NCBI GenBank assembly: GCA_016178305.1
Contig: JACOTM010000118.1
Coordinates: 1 to 33,248 of the forward strand
DNA length: 33,248 bases
DNA from: Flavobacteriia bacterium
Lineage (GTDB): Bacteria > Bacteroidota > Bacteroidia > Flavobacteriales_D > Crocinitomicaceae
Direction of reading: 5' to 3'
The translations under genes and the position numbers were made by a program. Below the pieces are notes generated by a model, which saw only the letters and a list, made by a program, of their open reading frames with translations, was not told the origin of the DNA and searched no databases. Below are positions 1 through 9,132 of this stretch, piece after piece. Numbering within the stretch: the stretch's first letter is position 1; each line of letters opens with the position of its first letter.

Positions 1-3000
1 GCAGGTCAACAAGCGGAACAGGAATATACGAACTTAATAACGGCGGCAAATAATTTAAGAGATCAAAAGAAATACGATGATGCGATAGCAAAATACAATG
101 AAGCGATAAAGAAAAAAAGCACAGATCCATATCCGTCTCAGCAAATAGCAGCAATTAATAAATTAAAAGAAGAAGAAAAAAATAAACTGGCTCAAGAAAA
201 CAAATTCAAAGAATTAGTAACAGCTGGAGATAATGCGGTTAAAACGGCCAAATTAGAAGAAGCAAAAGCGAAATATGATGAAGCATTGGCGTTAAAACAA
301 GATCCAGCGGTAAAAACTAAGTTAGATGATGTGAATAAGAAATTAGCTGATTTGCATGCAAAAGAACAAAATAAAGCGAAATATGAAGGTTTAATAACAG
401 ATGCAAATTCTTTACAAAGTCAAGGTAAATTAGAAGATGCCAAAGCAAAATTTGTTGAGGCTGGAAAATTAGATCCTTCACAGACGGTACCACCAACTAA
501 AATAAAAGAAATTGATGATTTAATTGCTAAAAACACAGCGAATAAACAAAAAACGGAAAAGTATAATGCTACTATGACTGTTGCCGATCAGTTAAAAACA
601 GCAGGCAAATTAAAAGAAGCAAAGACAAAATATCAAGAAGCATTGTCAATAGATGCAACGCAATCAGCTCCCAAAGATAAAATAACAGAAATTGATAATT
701 TAATTGCGGATCAAGCTGCAGAAGCAGATAAAAAAGTGAAAATTGACAAGCTAATTGCAGATGGAACAGCTTTGTTGACAAAAAATGACTTTGATAACTC
801 GAAAACAAAATTTGAAGAAGTCTTGAAATTAGATGCTTCTAATACAGTTGCTCAAGCTAAAATTAATGAAATTAATACGAAGCAAAATGCTTTAAAAGGT
901 CAAGCTGAAAAAGACAAACAATTTGAATTGTTAAAATCAGAAGGAATGAAATTGGCTTCTGAGAAAAAGTGGAATGAGGCAAAATCGAAATTAGAAGAAG
1001 CAAATACAATTAAAACAGACGCTACGATTTCAGCAAAATTGAAAGAAGTAGAAGCAGCTTTGTTGGCAGAAAAACAAAAAGCGGAAAAATACACGACAAC
1101 TATGGCTGCTGCTGATCAATTAAAGTCGGCAGGCAAATTAAAAGAAGCAAAAGCGAAGTATCAAGAGGCTCAAGCATTAGATCCAAGTCAAACAGCTCCA
1201 AAAGACAAGATTACGGAGGTTGATAATTTATTAGCAGGGCAAACAGCCGAAGCAGATAAAAAAGTAAAAATAGACAAACTAATTGCAGATGGAACAGCTT
1301 TGTTTACAAAAAATGATTTAGATAATTCGAAAACGAAATTTGAAGAAGTTTTGAAATTAGATGCTTCTAATACCGTTGCTCAAGCTAAAATTAATGAAAT
1401 CAATACGAAGCAAAATGCTTTAAAAGGTCAAGCTGAAAAAGACAAACAATTTGAATTGTTAAAATCAGAAGGAATGAAATTGGCTTCTGAGAAAAAGTGG
1501 AATGAGGCGAAATCGAAATTAGAGGAAGCAAATACGATTAAAACAGATGCAAGCATTACAGCAAAATTAAAAGAGGTTGATGCCGCGATTAAAGCAAATG
1601 AAGGATTAGTACAATTGGATAAAGATTATTCAAAAATAATGGCAGATGCAGATGCAATGGTGGCTAATAAAAATTACGATGGAGCGATAGCATTGTATAA
1701 AGAAGCACAAGTAAAAAAGCCATCTGAAAATTTACCTAAAACAAAAATTGTCGAAGTTGAAGAACTTAAAAAGAATTCAGCAAACCAAGCGCAGATTGAT
1801 GTGAAGTATAAAGCTTTGATGGCAGATGGAGACAAGCTTGTAGCGGCAAAAAAATATTTAGAAGCTATCAAAAAATACAATGAGGCGTTGGCGTTAAAAC
1901 CAACAGAAAAAGAACCCGTAGAAAAAGCAGCAAAGGCTCAAATAGATGATGAAGCCCAAGGGTCTGAAGATAAAAAAAATTATGAAAAAATAATAACAGG
2001 AGTGACTAAAGCGATAACAGAAAAAGATTATGTTAGAGCGAAGGATTTAATTGAGCGTGCGAAAAGTTATAATAAACAATTTAATATTGTTCCAAATGAT
2101 AAGCGACCAGATGAACTTTTAGCCCAAGTGAATGCTGTTGAATTAGCAGAAAAACAATATAAAGAAAAAATATCTACAGCAGAAAATGCTGAAAAATCAA
2201 AAGATTACAAAAAAGCAATTCAGTTGTATGAAGAAGCAAAAAAATTAAAACCAGAAGAAGCATCACCTCCACAAAAAATAGAGGAGTTGAGTAAAATATT
2301 AGCGGCTATGTCATCAGAGGCAGAGAAATTGAAGCTTTATTCAGAAGCTATGGCGAATGGAGAGAAAAATGTGAAATCTAAGAAATACAATGACGCATTA
2401 AGTAATTATCAAAATGCTTTGGTAAATAAACCAGATGATGTCTTGGCTAAAGCTAAATTAGCAGAAGTTCAACAATTAATTGATAATGCAGCTAGTGCAA
2501 ATAATTCAGAAGCTGAAAAGAAAGTGCAATTTGATAAATACATCAAAGAAGCAGATGCCATGTTTACTCAAAAAGATTACAAAGAAGCAAAACGAAATTA
2601 CGAATTAGCGTTAACTGTTATTGCAAATGATAAATATGCAGCGAAGCAAGTTTCTGAAATGGATAGATTGTTGAACAACAGCAATGCATTAGAAAAAGAA
2701 TTAGCATACAAAAAAGTTGTAAAAACAGCAGAAGATTTTTATAAAACAAAAGATTATTTAGCTGCAAAAGAAAATTATAATAAAGCTTTAGAATATAAAC
2801 CAAATGATGCTTATGCGACTAAAAAATTAAAGGAACTTGAAGTTATTTTGAATACAACAGTTGAAAGTGGTGAAAAATTAAAGCCATTAGGAGACCCAAT
2901 TGATAATTCTTTAATTGACGGTATGGCCGCTTTAAATGCTGCGGAAGAAGAACGTAAAAAATTAGAAAAAGCAAAATTAGCTGAAGGAATAAAAAATGTA

Positions 3001-4647
3001 AATGATAAAGAATCAAGTTTAACAGTACAGAAACAAAATGAACATTATGATGCTTCTCAACAAATTTCAAATGTTCAAACAGAAGTAGAGGAAACAGCAA
3101 TTCAAAAAGATGAGAACCGTTTAAATACAGTTGAAACTTATACAGAACTATTTAAAGAAAATGAATTAAAAAACAGCGAAGATGTAAATTTTGAAAAGCA
3201 ATCGAATTTAAAAGATAAAGAAAAAATTGCGACTATTGAAACGGAAAAAAGTGAATTCGATACTGAAAAATCTAAAGTAAGTTCAGAAAATGGGGATAAA
3301 ATGAAAAAGCTCCAAACAGCAAATGATGACCATTTGATAGAACAAAATAAAAAAGAATATGAAGCCGAAATGTCAACAGATGAAAAAATGAAAGAAATTC
3401 ATTTGAAAGAAGTATTGGAACCTGAAAATGATGATGAACAAAGGAAAAACACACAACTCGCTATAGAAGATAAAGATAAAAAATTAAATAGTGACTTTAC
3501 TTCAACGGAAGAAAATAAAGCTAAAGATAGACAGGATGGATATACAAATATAGATGGGGCAATCAATAAAATTGCTGCGTCGGAATATGAAAAAAGTCAA
3601 AGAGCTCCATCCTTAAATGAAGAAATTAAAAAAGTTGAAAAAGAAACGAATGATATTCACAACGAAGAAAGTGTTAAAGACATCAATAATGGAATTGAAG
3701 TTACTTCTCAAGTGTCTGAATTGGTATCTAATACAATGGTAGAATTTAATGAAAAAGATGAAAATAGAAAGGAAACTACAGAAACTATTAAAACCATTGA
3801 AATTACAGCTGAGGAACAAAGAACTTTAAAGGATGAGAATGACGTTCAAGGTGGTCAAAAAATAGATAAGCATCTTGATGAAGCTAAAACAATCGTTTCT
3901 CAAAATTCAATTGAAAGCGATTTAAATAGACAAGAAACCGTGGAAGTTTACAAAGAAACTGCTAAATCCCAAGAAGAGGCTTTATTTGATAAAGGGAACT
4001 CTGAAATTGAAAAACATCAAACGGCAAAAAATAGTATTGAAGAGGAAAAAAGTTCAATAGGCGCGGATAATTATGAAAAAGAAAAAGAAAAAAATGATAA
4101 CAATATTGCAGTTACCAAATCTATAACTACCGAATCAAGTAAAATAGCTACTGAAAAATCAAGTGCTGAGGAACAAAAAATAAAAGAGACAAACGATGCG
4201 CTTCATTCTGCAAAAGAAAATAACGAAAAAGATGCAAATAGCTCGAATGAAAATGAAAAAGTTAATACTGCTTTAGTTCAAGACGTCAATAAATCAATGC
4301 AAGATGCAAATACCAATAATGCAGCAACTCAAACAGATAAACATTTAGCAGCTCAACAAGAAATTCATGATAAACAAAATGAAGAAGAAGTAAAGCCAGT
4401 CGTTAAAAATTCAATCGGTAGTCAATATCCTGAGGGCGTGTCACAAGAATCTTTTACCAATAAAGATCAAAATGGGTTAATGACTTCAATTATTACACGT
4501 CGAATAGTTGTTATAGAAGGTAAAGGAACGGTTTATGTAAGAACTCAAACGTTACAAGGAACTACATATTCTAAAAATGATGTTCCGATTACGGAATATC
4601 TTTGGCAAAAAGAAACACAAGGAGCGAATTTAAAAAGAAACTATTAA
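1..4647 (+). CDS. Giant TPR-like/coiled-coil repeat protein, 5' end missing
   Basis: The frame is open from the first base, so the gene enters from upstream; 1548 residues are visible and the first possible internal start (TTG at 286) is not a believable one. Residues 1 to about 960 are degenerate helical repeats of roughly 56-61 residues with TPR-like hallmarks (A/G-K-L-x-E-A-K-x-K-Y, then a D-P-type turn). Residues about 960-1465 are E/K/N-rich, low in aromatics and probably coiled coil, with the degenerate motif D-x-N-R-x-x-T-x-E recurring near residues 1036, 1252 and 1306. The last 80 or so residues change character (QYPEGV, then TRRIVVIEGKG and ITEYLW) and look like a small folded C-terminal domain; I recall similar tails on large Bacteroidota TPR proteins but cannot verify this. 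There is no T9SS sorting motif. Two 528-bp units are tandemly duplicated. A structural, cytoskeleton-like or envelope-scaffold role is inference; the function is unknown. Confidence 0.85.
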   Translation, partial: AGQQAEQEYTNLITAANNLRDQKKYDDAIAKYNEAIKKKSTDPYPSQQIAAINKLKEEEKNKLAQENKFKELVTAGDNAVKTAKLEEAKAKYDEALALKQDPAVKTKLDDVNKKLADLHAKEQNKAKYEGLITDANSLQSQGKLEDAKAKFVEAGKLDPSQTVPPTKIKEIDDLIAKNTANKQKTEKYNATMTVADQLKTAGKLKEAKTKYQEALSIDATQSAPKDKITEIDNLIADQAAEADKKVKIDKLIADGTALLTKNDFDNSKTKFEEVLKLDASNTVAQAKINEINTKQNALKGQAEKDKQFELLKSEGMKLASEKKWNEAKSKLEEANTIKTDATISAKLKEVEAALLAEKQKAEKYTTTMAAADQLKSAGKLKEAKAKYQEAQALDPSQTAPKDKITEVDNLLAGQTAEADKKVKIDKLIADGTALFTKNDLDNSKTKFEEVLKLDASNTVAQAKINEINTKQNALKGQAEKDKQFELLKSEGMKLASEKKWNEAKSKLEEANTIKTDASITAKLKEVDAAIKANEGLVQLDKDYSKIMADADAMVANKNYDGAIALYKEAQVKKPSENLPKTKIVEVEELKKNSANQAQIDVKYKALMADGDKLVAAKKYLEAIKKYNEALALKPTEKEPVEKAAKAQIDDEAQGSEDKKNYEKIITGVTKAITEKDYVRAKDLIERAKSYNKQFNIVPNDKRPDELLAQVNAVELAEKQYKEKISTAENAEKSKDYKKAIQLYEEAKKLKPEEASPPQKIEELSKILAAMSSEAEKLKLYSEAMANGEKNVKSKKYNDALSNYQNALVNKPDDVLAKAKLAEVQQLIDNAASANNSEAEKKVQFDKYIKEADAMFTQKDYKEAKRNYELALTVIANDKYAAKQVSEMDRLLNNSNALEKELAYKKVVKTAEDFYKTKDYLAAKENYNKALEYKPNDAYATKKLKELEVILNTTVESGEKLKPLGDPIDNSLIDGMAALNAAEEERKKLEKAKLAEGIKNVNDKESSLTVQKQNEHYDASQQISNVQTEVEETAIQKDENRLNTVETYTELFKENELKNSEDVNFEKQSNLKDKEKIATIETEKSEFDTEKSKVSSENGDKMKKLQTANDDHLIEQNKKEYEAEMSTDEKMKEIHLKEVLEPENDDEQRKNTQLAIEDKDKKLNSDFTSTEENKAKDRQDGYTNIDGAINKIAASEYEKSQRAPSLNEEIKKVEKETNDIHNEESVKDINNGIEVTSQVSELVSNTMVEFNEKDENRKETTETIKTIEITAEEQRTLKDENDVQGGQKIDKHLDEAKTIVSQNSIESDLNRQETVEVYKETAKSQEEALFDKGNSEIEKHQTAKNSIEEEKSSIGADNYEKEKEKNDNNIAVTKSITTESSKIATEKSSAEEQKIKETNDALHSAKENNEKDANSSNENEKVNTALVQDVNKSMQDANTNNAATQTDKHLAAQQEIHDKQNEEEVKPVVKNSIGSQYPEGVSQESFTNKDQNGLMTSIITRRIVVIEGKGTVYVRTQTLQGTTYSKNDVPITEYLWQKETQGANLKRNY
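544..1599 (+). repeat. Tandem duplication of a 528-bp unit inside the giant repeat gene
   Basis: Positions 544-1071 and 1072-1599 align without gaps at an offset of 528 bp (176 codons, three helical repeat units). Identity is uneven: 874-980 is identical to 1402-1508 over 107 bp, while the ends of the unit have diverged (for example around 1023-1068 against 1551-1596). The in-frame unit length keeps the protein readable, so copy number could change without a frameshift. Confidence 0.85.
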
Positions 4648-4675
4648 GTTGATTGATAGTGTTAACAATATTAAA

Positions 4676-6034
4676 ATGAATGTACATTTTATTGCTATAG
4701 GAGGAAGCGCGATGCATAATTTAGCTATCGCATTGAGTAGAAAAGGAATATTTGTGACGGGGTCTGACGATGAAATCTTTGAACCCTCTAAAACAAGATT
4801 GGAAAAACAAGGGATTCTACCTGCTTCAATAGGATGGGATGATTGTAGAATTTCGAAAAATTTAGATGCTGTTATTTTAGGAATGCATGCTAGAGAAGAT
4901 AATCCTGAATTATTAAAAGCAAAAGAATTAAATATTCCCATTTTTTCGTACCCAGAATATTTATTTGAGCAAAGTAAAGATAAAATAAGAGTTGTTATTG
5001 GTGGTAGCCATGGTAAAACTACGATAACTTCTATGTTATTACATGTTATCAATGAATTAAAAATGAATGTCGATTACATGGTTGGAGCTCAATTAGATGG
5101 TTACGATTGCATGGTCAAACTTTCTGATGATGCGAAAATAATGATTTTAGAAGGAGATGAATATTTGAGTTCGCCAATTGACAGAAGACCCAAATTCCAT
5201 TTATATAGACCAAACATCGCAATAATAAGTGGTATAGCTTGGGATCATATTAATGTCTTTCCAACTTTTGAAAATTATGTAGCTCAATTTGACCAATTTT
5301 GTAGTCTTATTGAACCAAATGGATTATTGGTTTACAATACAGAAGATGCAGAAGTAAATAAATTGGGTGTAAAATATGCGTCAAAAATTAATACCAAAGC
5401 TTATTCAACTCCTGAATATGTGGTGACAGAATCAGGTACAAAATTATTTTATGAAAAGGAAAGTTTTGATTTAAAATTGTTTGGACAACATAATTTGCAA
5501 AATTTAATGGGAGCGATGCGGTTAGGTGAAGCAATTGGAATTGAACCAAAGGTGTTTTTTAAAGCAATTTCTACTTTCAAAGGAGCTGGAAAAAGATTGC
5601 AAAAAGTTTTTGAGAAAAATAATTTTGTAATGTTTAAAGACTTTGCCCATTCACCTTCAAAATTAAAAGCGACTACTAAAGCAGTAAAAGAGCAATATGC
5701 CAAAAGAAATGTTGTAGCTTGCATGGAGTTGCATACGTTCTCTTCTTTGAAAAAAGAATTTTTACCCCATTATTTGGATTCAATGAATCAAGCTGATGAA
5801 GCAATTGTTTATTTTAGCCATGAAGTCGTTAAACACAAAAAATTAGAACCAATCACTAAAGAACAAGTTCAAGAAGCATTTGGAGGAAAAGTGAAAGTGA
5901 TGACAGAAACTTCTGAGGTTTTAAATTACATCCAAAATCATTCTTGGGACAATGCCGTATTATTGATGATGTCTTCGGGTAATTTTGACGGAATAAATTA
6001 TGACGATCTCGCAAAAGAAATAAATTTTGTTTGA
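4676..6034 (+). CDS. mpl: Mpl-like UDP-N-acetylmuramate--peptide ligase (Mur ligase family)
   Basis: Mur-ligase-family enzyme. Mpl joins recycled L-Ala-gamma-D-Glu-meso-DAP peptide to UDP-MurNAc in the cytoplasm at the cost of ATP. The 452-residue length fits the family. Near the N-terminus is the nucleotide-type loop AIGGSAMHNLA, the ATP P-loop GGSHGKTT is at residues 109-116, and EGDEYLSSPIDRRPKF starts at residue 159; this E-x-D-E-Y type segment and the early GSAM loop favour Mpl over MurC. The frame extends back to a TTG at 4649, but the ATG at 4676 places the Rossmann strand (VHFIAIGG) right after the start as in homologues, so I chose it. It begins 28 bases after the giant repeat gene on the same strand and may share its transcript. 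The closest alternative is MurC itself. Confidence 0.78.
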   Translation: MNVHFIAIGGSAMHNLAIALSRKGIFVTGSDDEIFEPSKTRLEKQGILPASIGWDDCRISKNLDAVILGMHAREDNPELLKAKELNIPIFSYPEYLFEQSKDKIRVVIGGSHGKTTITSMLLHVINELKMNVDYMVGAQLDGYDCMVKLSDDAKIMILEGDEYLSSPIDRRPKFHLYRPNIAIISGIAWDHINVFPTFENYVAQFDQFCSLIEPNGLLVYNTEDAEVNKLGVKYASKINTKAYSTPEYVVTESGTKLFYEKESFDLKLFGQHNLQNLMGAMRLGEAIGIEPKVFFKAISTFKGAGKRLQKVFEKNNFVMFKDFAHSPSKLKATTKAVKEQYAKRNVVACMELHTFSSLKKEFLPHYLDSMNQADEAIVYFSHEVVKHKKLEPITKEQVQEAFGGKVKVMTETSEVLNYIQNHSWDNAVLLMMSSGNFDGINYDDLAKEINFV

Positions 6035-6091
6035 GATTAAGAAACTATAAGCGTAGTTTTTTTTGTATTTTTATGCATTATTGAATAATAA

Positions 6092-7963
6092 ATGAAAAAA
6101 ATATTTTTGCTGTGGATATTAACTTTTAATTTAGTTGTTTCCTTTTCTCAGGGTGATACTCCTTGTACAGCAACAACATTAACACCTGCAACGTCTTGTT
6201 CTTATTCCGCTGGAACGAATGTCGGTTCTACTTCAGGATTAGATGGTTTCGGAACTCCTTCGTGTGCATCTTATTCTTCATCACCAGATGTGTGGTATAA
6301 ATTTGTAGCTCCAAGTTCTGGAACAGTGACAATTACAACTACTTCTGGAACATTGACAGATTCTGGAATGTCTTTGTATTCAGCAACTAATTGTTCAACT
6401 GGTCCGAGTGAAATTACATGTGATGATGATAGTGGAGCTGGGACTATGTCTGAAATATCAGCAAGTGGATTGACATCTGGAAACACTTATTACATACGGA
6501 TTTGGGATTATAATGATGGGACAGGAACATTTAATATTTGTATTACAAAGCCGGCAGATCCACCTGCAAATGACGATCCTTGTAATGCGACTTCATTAAC
6601 AGTGAATACAAGTTGTTCCTATACTTCAGGGACAAATGTTTCCGCTACAGCAAGTTCAGGAGTTCCAGCTCCTGGTTGTGCATCTTATGTCAGTGGTGAT
6701 GTATGGTATAAAATTGTCGTGCCAGCTTCAGGAAGTGTAAAAGTGAATACGAATACAGGTGGGGTGACAGACAGTGGGATGGCTATTTATTCTGGTGCAT
6801 GTGGTTCATTGACGCTAATTAGTTGTGATGATGATTCTTCTCCAAATGGATCTATGTCTATGATTACATTAACAGGACAATCAGTTGGTGCAACATTGTA
6901 TGTGCGATTTTGGGCATATAACAATGCACAATCAGGAACGTTTAGTATATGTGCCACAAGTATTAATGCCTGTGGAAATGAGGCAGATAATGATTATTGT
7001 AGTAATCCCGCAACATTAACACAAGGAGGAGCTGGTTGGACAGCGTCAACATCCAGCATTTTTACATCTGATGTACCCGACAATTTAGGTTCTGTTTTTT
7101 GTGGATCGATAGAAAATAATTCTTGGTATAAATTTACGGCGTCTTCAACAACTGAAACATTCAATTTCACATCTGTTTATAATTGTACGGGAGCTTCAGG
7201 AATTCAGGCAGAAGTATTTTCATTAACAGCAAGTGGTGACGGATGTTGTTCTTCTTTTGCTTCAAAATCGAATTGTTGGAATCCAGGAACTCCTACATCA
7301 GGAACTGTGACAGCAACAGGGTTAACCATAGGGAATCAGTATTATTTGATGGTTGATGGATATGGAGGAGATGCCTGTAGTTTTGATGTGTCAGGATGGT
7401 CAGCATCGGGAATATTGCCAGTGAAACTATTGTATTTTAAAGGTGTTTCTGAAAATAATACCAACTTGTTAAGTTGGGCTACAGGAGTAGAAATCAACAA
7501 TGATTACTTTACTGTTTTAAGATCTTATGACGGGGTTAATTTCGAAGAAATAGCACATATTAAAGGTTCAGGAAATACGGTCGTTACAAAAGAATATTGG
7601 TACGAAGATATAGTGAGTAGAGCTGGAATTGTATATTATCGTCTTTCACAAACGGATTACAATGGACATAAAGAATTTACTAAAATAATATCCTTAAACG
7701 AAGAATTCACAATCGAAAGTAGAATTTTAATTTATCCGAATCCAGCTAAAGATTATTTCATTGTCGAAATAAAAGAGGATGAAAATTTGGGAGGAAGTTT
7801 GGAATTATTCAATCAATTAGGGAAATCAATCGATTCTAAAATATTAGAAGGCAAAGATAATAACATTATTTTCGATGTTCGAAATATTGCAAAAGGGATG
7901 TATTTATTGAAATATATAAATAGCAATCAAGAGATTTATTATTCTGAAATAGCTGTGAATTAA
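6092..7963 (+). CDS. T9SS-exported protein with three PPC-like domains
   Basis: Secreted protein of 623 residues. An N-terminal signal peptide (about residues 1-19, ending VVSFSQ) is followed by three repeats of about 130 residues (roughly 22-152, 158-288 and 292-440). They share a layout seen in bacterial pre-peptidase C-terminal (PPC)-like domains: VWYK(F/I)V, a conserved DSGM(S/A)(L/I)Y, a CDDD box, and Y(I/V)R(I/F)W. All are rich in cysteine. The third repeat differs, with a CCSSF insertion. From about residue 547 the sequence IYPNPAKDYFIVEI starts a type A T9SS C-terminal sorting domain ending in YYSEIAVN. I infer export through the Sec and T9SS systems to the cell surface or medium. No catalytic domain is visible, so adhesion or carbohydrate binding is only a guess. 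The stop codon overlaps the next start by one base (TAATG). Confidence 0.85.
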   Translation: MKKIFLLWILTFNLVVSFSQGDTPCTATTLTPATSCSYSAGTNVGSTSGLDGFGTPSCASYSSSPDVWYKFVAPSSGTVTITTTSGTLTDSGMSLYSATNCSTGPSEITCDDDSGAGTMSEISASGLTSGNTYYIRIWDYNDGTGTFNICITKPADPPANDDPCNATSLTVNTSCSYTSGTNVSATASSGVPAPGCASYVSGDVWYKIVVPASGSVKVNTNTGGVTDSGMAIYSGACGSLTLISCDDDSSPNGSMSMITLTGQSVGATLYVRFWAYNNAQSGTFSICATSINACGNEADNDYCSNPATLTQGGAGWTASTSSIFTSDVPDNLGSVFCGSIENNSWYKFTASSTTETFNFTSVYNCTGASGIQAEVFSLTASGDGCCSSFASKSNCWNPGTPTSGTVTATGLTIGNQYYLMVDGYGGDACSFDVSGWSASGILPVKLLYFKGVSENNTNLLSWATGVEINNDYFTVLRSYDGVNFEEIAHIKGSGNTVVTKEYWYEDIVSRAGIVYYRLSQTDYNGHKEFTKIISLNEEFTIESRILIYPNPAKDYFIVEIKEDENLGGSLELFNQLGKSIDSKILEGKDNNIIFDVRNIAKGMYLLKYINSNQEIYYSEIAVN

Positions 7964-8319
7964 TGAAAAATAGTATCGTAATTCTGTTTTGTATTTTTGC
8001 ATTGAATGCAATTTCACAAACAAATAAACTTTTTTCCAAAAAAAAAGAAGAATGTATTTATTTAGTCAATGAAAATAATTATAATGCTATAAAATTGACC
8101 GTTAATTTTGAAGAAAAATTGACAGATTCGATATATCTGGAATTAGAAAATGAATTGATTAGAAAAAAAGGTTTTTATGATTTTGTTTATAATGAAACCG
8201 AAAATATATTGACGATTTATTATATTTCTCTGGTTAAAGATGAAATTGTAGAATCGATCCTTGAAAAATTTAAAAAGAAATATTTCATTATAGAGAAAAA
8301 AACAGATGGTAGTTTTTAA
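7963..8319 (+). CDS. Small exported protein with HMA-like fold pattern, no metal ligands
   Basis: A 118-residue protein with a clear signal peptide (MKNSIVILFCIFALNAISQ). The remainder reads as strand-helix-strand-strand-helix: AIKLTVNF, then a helix around DSIYLELENELIRKKG, GFYDFVYNETENILTIYY, and a helix around DEIVESILEKF. This resembles the ferredoxin-like heavy-metal-associated fold in which a G-(V/F)-x-x-(V/F) strand precedes a second strand and helix, but the metal-binding CxxC is absent; the single mature Cys sits at EECIY. The ATG overlaps the stop of the T9SS protein by one base, implying translational coupling and perhaps a shared function. The fold assignment is inference, the function unknown. 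Confidence 0.75.
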   Translation: MKNSIVILFCIFALNAISQTNKLFSKKKEECIYLVNENNYNAIKLTVNFEEKLTDSIYLELENELIRKKGFYDFVYNETENILTIYYISLVKDEIVESILEKFKKKYFIIEKKTDGSF

Positions 8320-8370
8320 TTTTTCAAATTATACTTTTTCTTTTTGAAGTTGTATTAATTATCGTTGAAC

Positions 8371-9132
8371 ATGAAAATTGAATCCATATTTATTATTGGA
8401 GCGGGAAATGTAGGAGTGCATTTAGCAAATGCATTTAAGGATAAAATTAATATTAAAGGGATTTACAGTAAAAATGGAATAAATGCTAAGGATGTTGCGA
8501 ATAAGTTAAATATCCCTTATTATGAATCGATTTTACAGCTTCCTACATGTGATTTAGTACTTATCTGTTCCAGCGATGATTCGATTGAAGAGTTAATAAA
8601 TCAAATACCCAACTTTTTTTCAATAGCATATACGTCAGGAAGTGTATCATTGGATTCATTGCCGAAAAAACCAAATCTAGGGGTGTTTTATCCATTGCAG
8701 ACATTTTCAAAAAACAAGGAAATAAAATTAGAAAAAGTTCCTTTTTTTATCGAAGCTAATAATGAAAATTTGGCACAAAATCTTTTTGATTTAGCTTGGC
8801 TGTTGAGTAATGAAGTAAATTTTGCAGATTCTTTTCAACGTCAAAAATTACATATTGCGGCAGTATTTATTAATAATTTTACAAATCATTTGGCGTATTT
8901 AGCAAAAGAGTTCTTAAATAAAAATGATTTGGATTGGAAATTTATGTTACCTCTTTTAAATGAGACAATTCAAAAAGTAAATGAGGTCAATCCATACGAT
9001 GCTCAAACAGGTCCTGCCAGACGAAATGACCAAAAAATAATAGATAAACATTTGGAATTATTAGGTGAAAATTACAAAGAAATTTATACCTCAATTACAA
9101 AAAGTATACAAAAAACATATTTGAAAAAATGA
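8371..9132 (+). CDS. Rossmann-fold, DUF2520-type oxidoreductase-like protein
   Basis: A cytoplasmic protein of 253 residues. The N-terminus carries the dinucleotide-binding loop IIGAGNVGVHLANAF; the first half is a Rossmann domain of the F420-dependent NADP oxidoreductase/ketopantoate-reductase-like type. The C-terminal half is helical and has the DUF2520 hallmarks: GVFYPLQTFSK, HIAAVFINNFTNHL and, near the end, NPYDAQTGPARRND. Members of this family often lie beside kdsC-like genes in Bacteroidota, as here. The substrate is unknown. An in-frame TTG at 8365 would add two residues; the ATG at 8371 places the beta strand at the normal distance. The gene overlaps kdsC by four bases (ATGA), indicating coupled translation. 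Confidence 0.85.
   Translation: MKIESIFIIGAGNVGVHLANAFKDKINIKGIYSKNGINAKDVANKLNIPYYESILQLPTCDLVLICSSDDSIEELINQIPNFFSIAYTSGSVSLDSLPKKPNLGVFYPLQTFSKNKEIKLEKVPFFIEANNENLAQNLFDLAWLLSNEVNFADSFQRQKLHIAAVFINNFTNHLAYLAKEFLNKNDLDWKFMLPLLNETIQKVNEVNPYDAQTGPARRNDQKIIDKHLELLGENYKEIYTSITKSIQKTYLKK

Noticed and set aside
544-1599. Insertion sequence or phage repeat as the cause of the direct duplication
   Set aside because: Both copies are in-frame coding repeats of one protein; no transposase or inverted ends are present.
286-4647. Gene start at TTG 286 for the giant repeat protein
   Set aside because: The same frame and the same repeat pattern continue back to base 1, so the gene starts upstream of the window.
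4649-4675. TTG start giving a nine-residue longer Mpl-like protein
   Set aside because: The nine extra residues are not expected before the Rossmann strand, and the ATG at 4676 gives the family-typical N-terminus.
6031-6062. Promoter before the T9SS PPC-like gene (TTG, 20 bases, TAGTTTTT)
   Set aside because: The second part departs from TAnnTTTG and lies in a T run where such matches arise easily.
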